Assembly (NCBI RefSeq): GCF_003688895.1
Contig: NZ_REFV01000007.1
Span: 124,001 to 188,000, forward strand
Direction: 5' to 3'
DNA length: 64,000 nucleotides
DNA from: Dokdonia sinensis
Lineage (GTDB): Bacteria; Bacteroidota; Bacteroidia; Flavobacteriales; Flavobacteriaceae
Part shown: positions 53,319 to 62,082 of the stretch, piece after piece
Layout of the letters: each line of letters opens with the position of its first letter
How positions within the stretch are numbered: the first letter of the stretch is position 1
The notes under the pieces: generated by a model
The model's database searches: none
What the model saw: the letters and a program-made list of their open reading frames with translations, nothing else
Told to the model about the DNA's origin: nothing
Made by a program: the position numbers and the translations under genes

Positions 53319-56300
53319 ATGTCATCAAACAAGAAATACTGGAAAAGCGACGATCAACTGCACGGGAATCCGGCAGTGGAGGCGCTAAGTCAGAATGAGT
53401 TTGTACAGGAAATTCCGACGGACGAGTTTTTAGGAGATAAGAAAACTCTTGATTCTACAGAGACTACGCGTCGTGATTTTTTGAAATACGTGGGATTTTC
53501 TACTGCTGCTGCATCTCTTGCTGCTTGTGAGGGGCCAGTAAAAAAATCTATTCCTTACGTTGTGCAGCCTGAGCAGATTGTTCCAGGTGTTGCAGATTAT
53601 TATGCAACGACAATGGCAGATGGATTTGACTTTGCAAGTGTTTTGATCAAAACACGCGAGGGACGTCCTATCAAAGTAGAAAACAATAACCTTGCGAAGG
53701 GTGGCTTTGGGGCAAATGCTCGTGTTCATGCATCTGTACTTTCTTTGTATGATATGAAACGTGCAACTTCTCCACTAGCAAATGGTCAAGAAGTATCCTG
53801 GGATGACATAGATCAAGGTATAATCAATGCCTTAAATGGAGGTAAGAAAGCCGTGTTGCTCACGCAGACTTTTGCGAGTCCAACAACAGATAAGTTGATT
53901 GCTGAGTTTACAGCAAAATTCCCAAATGCTTCACACATTACATACGATGCTGTAGGAGAGCAAGATGCCCTAGACGCTTTTGAATTAAAATATGGTCGCC
54001 GAGCCCTAGCAGATTATGATTTCTCAAAAGCAGAAGTTATAGTTTCTGTAGGTGCAGACTTTTTAGGTGACTGGCAAGGTGGGGGCTATGATTCCGGTTA
54101 CGGAAAGAGTCGTGTGCCGAAAAATGGTAGAATGTCTCGCCACATTCAGTTTGAGGCAAATATGTCTCTTTCTGGAGCAAATGCAGATAAGAGAGTGCCT
54201 ACTACTCCATCACAGCAAAAACTTGTGGTGCAGGCTCTAGCTGGTGGTTCTGCCTCTGGCCTTCCTGAAAACATAAAAACAGCAGTAGCTTTTGCAAAAA
54301 AGAAACTTGCCGAAGCTGGTAGCAAAGGAGTTGTGGTAACAGGTGTTCAGGATGTGGCAACTCAACGCATCGTACTAGATTTAAATGCAAATAGCGAGGT
54401 AATGGACACGGCTAACCCTAAACTTACACGTTCGGGAGATGCACGCAAAGTTGCTCAGTTAGTAAAAGATATGAATGCAGGTCAAATCGGCCTCTTGATT
54501 ACTGCTGGTGTAAATCCAGCATATAGTCTTCCAAATGCTGATGAGTTTGTCGCTGGACTTGGTAAAGTTGCTGTTTCTGTAGCTTGCTCTATGAAGGTGG
54601 ATGAGACTGCAGTAAAAATGACGCACGTAGCGCCAGCACCACATTACTTAGAATCTTGGAGAGATGTGCAGATTAAGCAAGGAGAAATCAGCTTAATGCA
54701 GCCTACGATTCGTCCGTTGTTTGATACGCGTCAGTTTCAAGATAATCTCTTGAAATGGATGGGTAGCGATCAGCCGTACTATGAATATATGAAGAGCACA
54801 ATGCAGGCGGCAGGTGTCACTTCTTTTAATAAGGCAGTTCAAGATGGTGTTGTTTATACTGACGCTTTCGCGAAAGCGGCACCTTCATCACAAGAAGATT
54901 CGTCTTTAACAGCTGATGCAGGTCTTGCGGTAGATACTTTGCAAGGTGACGGAAACTTTGAGCTGACTCTTTATACTAAAACATCAATGGGTGACGGAAG
55001 TCAGGCTAACAATCCTTGGTTACAAGAGATGCCTGATCCTATCACAAGAGCAACTTGGGATAATTACCTTACCATGTCTGAGGCAGATGCTAAAGAGCTG
55101 GGACTTTGGTTAGATCGTAGCACATTCTTTACAGAGGCTCGCCACGATGCAAACGGAGGTCTTAACGGTCGCTATGCTGAAGTTACTGTAGATGGAGTTT
55201 CTGTTGTGGTGCCGGTTATGGTCCAGCCAGGGCAGGCAAACGGAACTGTAGGTTTAGCGCTAGGTTACGGAAAGAAAGAGGCGATTCAAGAAGACATGCA
55301 GACAGGCGTAAATGCTTATCCATTAATGCAGGGTTTTAAGAATACTCAAAAAGTATCTGTTAAGAAAGCTAATGAGGATGTGCACGAGTTTGCATTAATC
55401 CAGCTGCACAATACATTAATGGGTCGTGGTGATATCGTAAGAGAGACTACCCTTGAAATATTTAATACTAAAGACAAGCACTATTGGAATCCAGTTCCAG
55501 AAGTGACTAAGAATCACATAGAATACGAAGTAACTTCACCAGAAGTTGACCTTTGGGATTCCTTTGATCGTTCTATCGGGCACCATTTCAATCTTTCGAT
55601 TGATATGAACGCTTGTACAGGTTGTGGTGCTTGTGTCATTGCTTGTCACTCGGAAAATAATGTTCCTGTAGTGGGTAAGTCTGAGGTTCGTCGCAGTCGT
55701 GATATGCACTGGTTGCGTATCGATAGATACTACTCATCTGAAGATACTTTCCAACTGGATGATACTAAGAAAAATGATTTCAGCGGACTAGGAGGGGACA
55801 ATGGCTCTTTAGGAGGTTTTTCAGAAATGGAAGATCCTGCTGCAAATCCTCAAATTGCGTTCCAGCCGGTAATGTGTCAGCACTGTAACCACGCTCCTTG
55901 TGAGACGGTTTGTCCAGTTGCTGCGACTTCACATAGCCGTCAAGGCCAGAATCATATGGCGTACAACCGTTGTGTAGGTACACGTTACTGTGCAAACAAC
56001 TGTCCATATAAAGTACGTCGTTTTAACTGGTTCTTGTATAATGGTAATGATGAGTTTGATTACCACATGAATAATGACCTAGGACGTATGGTATTAAATC
56101 CAGACGTAACAGTACGTTCTCGTGGAGTTATTGAGAAATGTTCTATGTGTATCCAAATGACACAAAAAACAATCCTTGATGCAAAACGTGAAGGACGTCA
56201 AATTAAAGATGGAGAGTTTGCAACTGCTTGTTCTAATGCTTGTACCTCTGGGGCACTTGTCTTTGGAGATGTAAATGATGAGCAGAGTGAAGTTAAAAAA

Positions 56301-56399
56301 CTATCTCAAGATGATAGAATGTATCACTTACTTGAGCACGTAGGTACGAAGCCTAATGTCTTCTACCACGCGATTGTAAGAAATACTGAAGAAGCTTAA
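53319..56399 (+). CDS. actB: Alternative complex III subunit ActB (molybdopterin-like plus iron-sulfur)
   Basis: 1026 residues from ATG 53319 (MSSNKKYWKSDDQLHG); the ATG at 53238 is unlikely. A twin-arginine motif (RRDFLK, 51-56) is followed by AAC at 68-70, a possible lipidation site. The N-terminal part is a molybdopterin-oxidoreductase-like fold that in characterised ActB binds no molybdopterin. The C-terminal domain from about 766 binds iron-sulfur clusters (CTGCGACVIAC, CQHCNHAPCETVC, CVGTRYCANNC, CSMC and CSNAC). It is exported by Tat. A palindrome at 54864 encodes AFAKA in the linker. The start lies 98 bp after actA. Confidence 0.95.
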   Translation: MSSNKKYWKSDDQLHGNPAVEALSQNEFVQEIPTDEFLGDKKTLDSTETTRRDFLKYVGFSTAAASLAACEGPVKKSIPYVVQPEQIVPGVADYYATTMADGFDFASVLIKTREGRPIKVENNNLAKGGFGANARVHASVLSLYDMKRATSPLANGQEVSWDDIDQGIINALNGGKKAVLLTQTFASPTTDKLIAEFTAKFPNASHITYDAVGEQDALDAFELKYGRRALADYDFSKAEVIVSVGADFLGDWQGGGYDSGYGKSRVPKNGRMSRHIQFEANMSLSGANADKRVPTTPSQQKLVVQALAGGSASGLPENIKTAVAFAKKKLAEAGSKGVVVTGVQDVATQRIVLDLNANSEVMDTANPKLTRSGDARKVAQLVKDMNAGQIGLLITAGVNPAYSLPNADEFVAGLGKVAVSVACSMKVDETAVKMTHVAPAPHYLESWRDVQIKQGEISLMQPTIRPLFDTRQFQDNLLKWMGSDQPYYEYMKSTMQAAGVTSFNKAVQDGVVYTDAFAKAAPSSQEDSSLTADAGLAVDTLQGDGNFELTLYTKTSMGDGSQANNPWLQEMPDPITRATWDNYLTMSEADAKELGLWLDRSTFFTEARHDANGGLNGRYAEVTVDGVSVVVPVMVQPGQANGTVGLALGYGKKEAIQEDMQTGVNAYPLMQGFKNTQKVSVKKANEDVHEFALIQLHNTLMGRGDIVRETTLEIFNTKDKHYWNPVPEVTKNHIEYEVTSPEVDLWDSFDRSIGHHFNLSIDMNACTGCGACVIACHSENNVPVVGKSEVRRSRDMHWLRIDRYYSSEDTFQLDDTKKNDFSGLGGDNGSLGGFSEMEDPAANPQIAFQPVMCQHCNHAPCETVCPVAATSHSRQGQNHMAYNRCVGTRYCANNCPYKVRRFNWFLYNGNDEFDYHMNNDLGRMVLNPDVTVRSRGVIEKCSMCIQMTQKTILDAKREGRQIKDGEFATACSNACTSGALVFGDVNDEQSEVKKLSQDDRMYHLLEHVGTKPNVFYHAIVRNTEEA
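54864..54877. repeat. Interspersed palindrome in actB
   Basis: Perfect GCTTTCGCGAAAGC, AFAKA frame, in a Ser/Thr-rich segment that looks like a surface loop. Confidence 0.9.
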
Positions 56400-56433
56400 A
56401 CAACTAATCAAAAGAACTAATTAATATAGGATT

Positions 56434-58200
56434 ATGGCGCATTACGAAGCACCTATAAGAAGACCACTCGTTACCGGAGATAAGACCTATCACGATGTGA
56501 CTTTGGATGTAGTCGCTCCAGTGGAGGGACGTGCAAACAAGCACTGGTGGATTGTTTTTGGTATCGCTCTTACTGCTTTCCTTTGGGGAATAGGTTGTAT
56601 TATTTATACGATCACAAATGGTATCGGTAGCTGGGGTCTTAATAAAACTGTAAACTGGGCGTGGGATATTACTAACTTCGTATGGTGGGTAGGTATCGGT
56701 CACGCGGGAACTCTGATTTCTGCCGTCCTCTTGCTTTTCCGTCAGAAATGGAGAATGGCGATTAACCGTTCTGCAGAGGCAATGACTATTTTCTCAGTAG
56801 TTCAAGCAGGTCTCTTCCCGATCATACATATGGGACGTCCGTGGTTGGCATATTGGGTACTTCCTATTCCTAACCAGTTTGGTTCTTTGTGGGTAAACTT
56901 TAACTCACCGCTTCTTTGGGACGTATTTGCAATATCAACATATTTATCTGTTTCACTGGTATTCTGGTGGACTGGATTGCTTCCTGATTTTGCGATGATA
57001 CGCGATAGAGCGGTAAAGCCTTTCCAAAAGAAAATATATAGCTTACTATCCTTTGGGTGGTCTGGACGTGCAAAGGACTGGCAACGATTTGAAGAAGTAT
57101 CACTGGTACTTGCGGGACTTGCAACGCCTCTTGTACTATCTGTACATACGATTGTATCCTTTGACTTTGCAACTTCAGTTATTCCTGGATGGCACACGAC
57201 TATTTTCCCTCCGTACTTCGTTGCGGGAGCGGTATTTTCAGGATTTGCAATGGTAAACACATTACTTATTGTAATGCGTAAAGTTTCTAATCTAGAGGCA
57301 TACATCACGATACAGCACATCGAGTTAATGAATATTGTAATCATGATTACAGGTTCTATCGTAGGTGTGGCATATATTACAGAGCTTTTTATGGCTTGGT
57401 ATTCAGGAGTAGAATATGAGCAGTATGCATTCTTAAATAGAGCAACTGGACCTTATGCTTGGTCTTATTGGGCGATGATGACCTGTAATGTTTTCTCACC
57501 ACAGTTTATGTGGTTTCCTAAACTAAGACGGAGTATCATGTTCTCTTTCTTTATTTCGATTGTTGTAAATATTGGAATGTGGTTTGAGCGTTTCGTGATT
57601 ATTGTAACTTCATTACACCGTGATTACTTGCCATCTTCTTGGTCTATGTTCTCGCCTACGTTCGTAGATATTGGAATTTTTATTGGAACTATAGGATTCT
57701 TCTTCGTGTTGTTCCTATTATATGCACGCACCTTCCCAGTGATTGCACAAGCAGAGGTAAAAACTATTATGAAGTCTTCTGGAGAGCGTTACAAGAAGTT
57801 GCGCGAGTCAGGACAGAGCCTTGTAGGTTCTGGAGCAGACCCGAGAACTTCTGGTGGACCAGTAAAGATAAATCTGGATGGTCATTATCAAGCAGCTCAA
57901 GCTGAAGTAGTATCGGATGAACCTATGATCCCTGAGGATACGCATGGAAACGATGTGCTTATTAATTCTCTAGGGGCGTTTGACGCAGCAACTCAAAAGG
58001 CAGATGACCTTCAGAAAGTGAACGGCATCGGTCCAAAAATGGAGGAGAAATTAAATCAGCTAGGTATTTATACGTTTGCACAAGTTGCTCGTATGACAAA
58101 AGCAGATTATGACCTTTTAGATAGTATCACTGGATCTTTCCCAGGACGTGCAGAGCGCGACGATTGGGCGGGACAGGCAGCAACACTTAACAACAACTAG
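56434..58200 (+). CDS. actC: Alternative complex III subunit ActC (NrfD-like) with C-terminal helix-hairpin-helix
   Basis: 588 residues. About nine to ten membrane helices to residue 440 carry the NrfD/PsrC signature (WVGIGHAGTLISAVLLLFRQKWR and FPIIHMGRPWLAYWVLPIP), which forms the menaquinol site and proton path. After residue 525 there is a soluble domain with DLQKVNGIGPKMEEKLNQLGIYTFAQVARM, a helix-hairpin-helix pattern seen otherwise in nucleic-acid-binding or L21-like proteins. Canonical ActC lacks it. Located between actB and actD, 1 bp before actD. Confidence 0.93.
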   Translation: MAHYEAPIRRPLVTGDKTYHDVTLDVVAPVEGRANKHWWIVFGIALTAFLWGIGCIIYTITNGIGSWGLNKTVNWAWDITNFVWWVGIGHAGTLISAVLLLFRQKWRMAINRSAEAMTIFSVVQAGLFPIIHMGRPWLAYWVLPIPNQFGSLWVNFNSPLLWDVFAISTYLSVSLVFWWTGLLPDFAMIRDRAVKPFQKKIYSLLSFGWSGRAKDWQRFEEVSLVLAGLATPLVLSVHTIVSFDFATSVIPGWHTTIFPPYFVAGAVFSGFAMVNTLLIVMRKVSNLEAYITIQHIELMNIVIMITGSIVGVAYITELFMAWYSGVEYEQYAFLNRATGPYAWSYWAMMTCNVFSPQFMWFPKLRRSIMFSFFISIVVNIGMWFERFVIIVTSLHRDYLPSSWSMFSPTFVDIGIFIGTIGFFFVLFLLYARTFPVIAQAEVKTIMKSSGERYKKLRESGQSLVGSGADPRTSGGPVKINLDGHYQAAQAEVVSDEPMIPEDTHGNDVLINSLGAFDAATQKADDLQKVNGIGPKMEEKLNQLGIYTFAQVARMTKADYDLLDSITGSFPGRAERDDWAGQAATLNNN

Positions 58201-58201
58201 T

Positions 58202-58735
58202 ATGGCACATTCAGTTATACACGCAATATACACTGACGACGACGTTCTTATGAACGCTGTAAAGGAAGTGAAGAAAAAGCACTTGCACATCAACGAGATT
58301 TACTCTCCGTTTCCTGTGCACGGTTTAGATAAGGCAATGGGCCTTGCTCCTACACGTATCGCTATCACGGCATTTATGTACGGGTGTTTAGGACTAACCG
58401 TAGCTATCGTAATGATGAATTTCATTATGATTGAAGACTGGCCTCAAGATATTGGAGGAAAGCCTAGTTTTAGCTATATCGAGAATATGCCAGCATTCGT
58501 GCCTATCATGTTCGAGCTTACGGTGTTTTTTGCAGCTCACTTAATGGTTATTACTTTTTATATGAGAAGTAAGCTATGGCCTTTCAAAAAGGCCGAAAAT
58601 CCTGATCTACGCACAACGGATGATCACTTTCTTATGGAAATCGACGCCGATGGACAGAACGCTCAAGAGCTTGCAGATTTCTTAGTAACGACAGGTGCAA
58701 CCGAAATTAATTTAGTAGCAAACGAAGAAGCATAA
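58202..58735 (+). CDS. actD: Alternative complex III subunit ActD (DUF3341)
   Basis: 177 residues from ATG 58202 (MAHSVIHAIYTDDDVLMNAVKEV); an ATG at 58148 lies in actC. Two transmembrane helices near 58-80 and 100-122 (FMYGCLGLTVAIVMMNFIM and FELTVFFAAHLMVITFYM) follow a soluble N-terminal domain, as in ActD of other Bacteroidota. It is a structural subunit without known cofactors. It begins 1 bp after the actC stop and ends 1 bp before actE, so translation is coupled. Confidence 0.94.
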   Translation: MAHSVIHAIYTDDDVLMNAVKEVKKKHLHINEIYSPFPVHGLDKAMGLAPTRIAITAFMYGCLGLTVAIVMMNFIMIEDWPQDIGGKPSFSYIENMPAFVPIMFELTVFFAAHLMVITFYMRSKLWPFKKAENPDLRTTDDHFLMEIDADGQNAQELADFLVTTGATEINLVANEEA

Positions 58736-58736
58736 G

Positions 58737-59468
58737 ATGAAGAATAGTTTGAATTTTATTTTAGGTCTCGTTCTTTTGGCGGTTGTATCTTGCGATAGCA
58801 ATGATAGAAAGCCAGGCTTTGAGTATATGCCTAATATGTATGAATCTGTCCCTTATGACACGTATGGCGAATATGATATTTTCCAGACAGTGACAGGAGG
58901 TTCTGAAGCAATGAAGCCTGCAGAGGGCTCAGTAATGAGAGGATGGCTACCTTACGAAATAGAAGATAATCAAGATGGTTATGCTTTCGCGAAAGCGAAC
59001 TTAACAAATCCTCTACCTTATACAGAAGAGAATCTTGCAAAGGGTACAGAACTTTATAATATTTATTGTGGTATTTGCCACGGGAATAAAGGAGATGGTC
59101 AGGGGACTCTTGCAAAGCGCGAAAAGATTCTTGGTGTGCCTGCGTACAATGATGCTGGCCGTGCAATCACAGAAGGTAGCGTCTATCACGTGATGTATTA
59201 CGGTATCAATTCTATGGGTTCTTATGCCTCTCAAATGACTGAAGAGGAGTTATGGCAAGTAAATCACTATGTTATGTCGCTTAAGGACGCTCTTGATAAA
59301 AAAGAGCCTAGACCCACTATCGACGTTGGTGCTGTACTGGAACCTAATACGATGATGATGACAGACGATCTTGAGGTGTTAGAAGATACACAATCTGATA
59401 ATCAAGGTGAGGCAATGCAACAGGCAGGAGAAGAAAATCCTGCAACTAATTTAGATGGAAACGAGTAA
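58737..59468 (+). CDS. actE: Alternative complex III subunit ActE (monohaem cytochrome c lipoprotein)
   Basis: 243 residues. A lipoprotein signal (LAVVSCDSND) predicts lipid attachment at Cys about 19. The haem motif CGICH lies near 111 with the usual ETELYNIY lead-in, and a Met ligand is probable near 160 (SYASQMTEEELW). It passes electrons from ActB/ActA to the oxidase. A palindrome at 58983 encodes AFAKA in the loop before the haem motif (GYAFAKANL). The C-terminus is long and acidic, and likely flexible. Confidence 0.93.
   Translation: MKNSLNFILGLVLLAVVSCDSNDRKPGFEYMPNMYESVPYDTYGEYDIFQTVTGGSEAMKPAEGSVMRGWLPYEIEDNQDGYAFAKANLTNPLPYTEENLAKGTELYNIYCGICHGNKGDGQGTLAKREKILGVPAYNDAGRAITEGSVYHVMYYGINSMGSYASQMTEEELWQVNHYVMSLKDALDKKEPRPTIDVGAVLEPNTMMMTDDLEVLEDTQSDNQGEAMQQAGEENPATNLDGNE
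58983..58996. repeat. Interspersed palindrome in actE
   Basis: Perfect GCTTTCGCGAAAGC, AFAKA frame. Confidence 0.9.
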
Positions 59469-59503
59469 CGCAACGAACTAACTGATAAAGAGAATACACA
59501 GAT

Positions 59504-60934
59504 ATGTATACATTATCTAAAAATTTAAAACTTTCGGCTATCATTTTTATGGTGGTAGGTGCTGTGTTATTTGCAGTAGACTATGTGATGCTCCCAAAAA
59601 GCACCGCAGATATAGAAGCAATGGAAGCTGCCCACGGTGGTGGTCACGGTGATACTGCTCACGAGGTCGATGGTGGAACACATACTGAAAAAGGTCATTC
59701 AACAGAAATCCACGGAGAAAGTAACCACGCAAGTGGTGTTGCGCACGGAGATTCACAATTGGCAGATTCGCACGATGGTGACCACGCCGACGGCGGACAC
59801 GTTATGTCAAAGGAAGAACACCTAGAACATACATTACACCAATATCAAAACAAGCCTTGGTCAGCAATCTATATTGCAGCCTTCTTTTTCTTTATGATAG
59901 CGTTAGCCTGTCTTGCATTTTATGCTGTACAGTACGTTGCTCAGGCAGGATGGTCTCCCTTACTTCTAAGAGTAATGGAAGGAATTACGGGGTATTTATT
60001 ACCAGGTAGTATTATAATGTTTGTTTTATTAGCATTGTCTGGATTCCACTTAAACCATTTGTTTCATTGGATGGATCCTGACTTATTAGTAGAAGGTGGC
60101 GATAAATATGATAAACTGATTGCGGGTAAATCGGGTTACTTAAATGTTACAGGTTTATTAATACGTGCAGCTGTTTTTATAGCAGGTTGGAATATCTACA
60201 GATTTTTTGCAGTAAAATTCTCTAAGAATCAAGACGAAGGAGCAGATAATAGATGGCATAAGAAGTCATTTAAGGCTGCGGCTGGATTCTTAGTATTCTT
60301 TATTTATACAGAATCTATTATGTCTTGGGATTGGATTATGTCTCTTGATCCGCATTGGTTTAGTACATTATTTGGGTGGTATGTATTTGCAGGAATGATG
60401 GTTTGTGCTATTACTGTAATTGCTATGGTTACCATTTATTTGAAGTCTATTGGACTTCTTGAAAATGTAAACGACAGTCACATACATGATCTTGCTAAGT
60501 TTATGTTTGCTTTTAGTATTTTCTGGACTTATTTATGGTTTTCACAATTTATGCTTATCTGGTACTCCAACATACCAGAAGAAGTAACATACTATATCAC
60601 TAGAATTGAGGATTATAACTTACCATTCTTTGGTATGCTAGCAATGAATTTTGTATTCCCGCTACTACTATTAATGAATAGTGAATACAAGCGTATCAAC
60701 TGGTTCGTTATGATGGCTGGAGTTGTTATATTATTAGGTCATTATTTAGACCTATTTAATATGGTAATGCCAGCGACAGTTGGGAAATCGTGGTCGATTG
60801 GATTTGTAGAGATAGGATCATTAATGTTCTTCTTCGGACTTTTTATTTTTGTAGTGTTTTCTTCACTTGCAAAACGTCCATTGGAGCCTAAGCGTAACCC
60901 GCTTATAGAAGAGAGTAAACATTTTCACTATTAA
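59504..60934 (+). CDS. actF: Alternative complex III subunit ActF with a His-rich loop
   Basis: 476 residues, about ten membrane helices, homologous in layout to ActC. Between helix 1 (about 10-30) and helix 2 (about 118-140) is a 70-residue loop rich in His, Gly, Asp and Glu (HGGGHGDTAHEVDGG, GHSTEIHGESNH and SHDGDHADGGH). This loop is unusual and could bind metal. Later SWDWIMSLDPHWFSTLFGWYVFAG and FSQFMLIWYSNIPEE match the ActF/NrfD-like core. Next is coxB after 28 bp. Confidence 0.93.
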   Translation: MYTLSKNLKLSAIIFMVVGAVLFAVDYVMLPKSTADIEAMEAAHGGGHGDTAHEVDGGTHTEKGHSTEIHGESNHASGVAHGDSQLADSHDGDHADGGHVMSKEEHLEHTLHQYQNKPWSAIYIAAFFFFMIALACLAFYAVQYVAQAGWSPLLLRVMEGITGYLLPGSIIMFVLLALSGFHLNHLFHWMDPDLLVEGGDKYDKLIAGKSGYLNVTGLLIRAAVFIAGWNIYRFFAVKFSKNQDEGADNRWHKKSFKAAAGFLVFFIYTESIMSWDWIMSLDPHWFSTLFGWYVFAGMMVCAITVIAMVTIYLKSIGLLENVNDSHIHDLAKFMFAFSIFWTYLWFSQFMLIWYSNIPEEVTYYITRIEDYNLPFFGMLAMNFVFPLLLLMNSEYKRINWFVMMAGVVILLGHYLDLFNMVMPATVGKSWSIGFVEIGSLMFFFGLFIFVVFSSLAKRPLEPKRNPLIEESKHFHY

Positions 60935-60962
60935 GAATTTAGGTTAAAGAAGTTAGAAAGCA

Positions 60963-62051
60963 ATGACAGGTTTATTAGCACTCATCGTAGTAATTCTTTT
61001 TGTAGTCACACTTTGGCAAATGTCAAAGATTTTTAAGCTGTCTCAGCTTAAAAACAAGAATGTCAATAGTGAAACTGCACAAGTAGCAAATGACAAAGAC
61101 AATCGTGTAAACGGGAAGTTATTTGTAATGTTTATGGTATTCCTTTACGGGATTACAATATATTGTTTCTGGAACTACAGTAAGTTTTATTTGCCAGAAG
61201 CATCATCAGAGCACGGAACAGATTATGACTATTTAATGTTCATTTCTCTTGCACTAATTATGTTTGTGCAAGTTATAACTCAAGCTTTACTGCACTACTT
61301 TGCCTACAAATACCAAGGAAAGAAGGGTAATAGGGCTTTGTTTTATGCAGATAACGATAAGCTTGAATTTATCTGGACCATTATTCCAGTAATTGTTCTT
61401 GCGGGCCTCATTATCTATGGTCTTTTTACGTGGTCTGATATTATGAATTTTGAAGAGGAAGAGGATGCTATTGTTGTTGAGCTTTATGCAAAACGCTTTG
61501 TATGGGAAGCTCGCTACGCTGGTGAAGACAGAACATTAGGTAATGCCAATGTTCGCTTTATCGAAGGAGCAAATACTGTAGGTATAGATGCTTCTGATTC
61601 TGACGCTATGGATGATGTCGTGACAACTGAGTTGCACCTTCCTGTAGGACGACAAGTCATCTTTAAGCTTCGTTCTCAAGATGTTCTGCACTCTGCCTAT
61701 ATGCCTCACTTTCGTGCACAAATGAATGTTGTTCCTGGAATGATAACTCAATTCTCATTTACTCCTTCTGTAACCACAGAAGAAATTAGAGAAACGGAGT
61801 ATATGCAGGATAAGATGTACAACATCAAAGAAATTAGAAAAGAAAAAAATAAGCAATCTATTGCTGCTGGTGACGGTCCTTTAGATGCTTATGATGAATT
61901 TGACTATTACTTGCTATGTAATAAAATTTGTGGTGCTTCCCATTACAATATGCAAATGAAAATTGTTGTAGAAACCCAAGAAGAATACGACGCTTGGATG
62001 GCAGAACAAAAGACGTTTGCACAGACGATTGCGGAAGCAACTCAGGAATAG
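60963..62051 (+). CDS. coxB: Cytochrome c oxidase subunit II
   Basis: 362 residues. Three hydrophobic helices: one at the start (LLALIVVILFVVTLW), one near 55-75 and one near 145-160 (FIWTIIPVIVLAGLIIYGLF). The CuA domain follows, with LRSQDVLHSAYMPHF and the copper ligands in CNKICGASHYNM near 319-330. It passes electrons from cytochrome c to subunit I. The C-terminus lacks a fused cytochrome c domain, so electrons probably come from ActA or ActE. The length of the helix-2 to CuA stretch is normal for Bacteroidota. Confidence 0.95.
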   Translation: MTGLLALIVVILFVVTLWQMSKIFKLSQLKNKNVNSETAQVANDKDNRVNGKLFVMFMVFLYGITIYCFWNYSKFYLPEASSEHGTDYDYLMFISLALIMFVQVITQALLHYFAYKYQGKKGNRALFYADNDKLEFIWTIIPVIVLAGLIIYGLFTWSDIMNFEEEEDAIVVELYAKRFVWEARYAGEDRTLGNANVRFIEGANTVGIDASDSDAMDDVVTTELHLPVGRQVIFKLRSQDVLHSAYMPHFRAQMNVVPGMITQFSFTPSVTTEEIRETEYMQDKMYNIKEIRKEKNKQSIAAGDGPLDAYDEFDYYLLCNKICGASHYNMQMKIVVETQEEYDAWMAEQKTFAQTIAEATQE

Positions 62052-62082
62052 AAAAAGAAAAATTAATTAAAGTATTAAGATT

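Noticed and set aside
4081-58996. AFAKA as a conserved protein motif with a common function
   Set aside because: It occurs in unrelated proteins, always from the same DNA palindrome, and other frames of the same DNA give different peptides.
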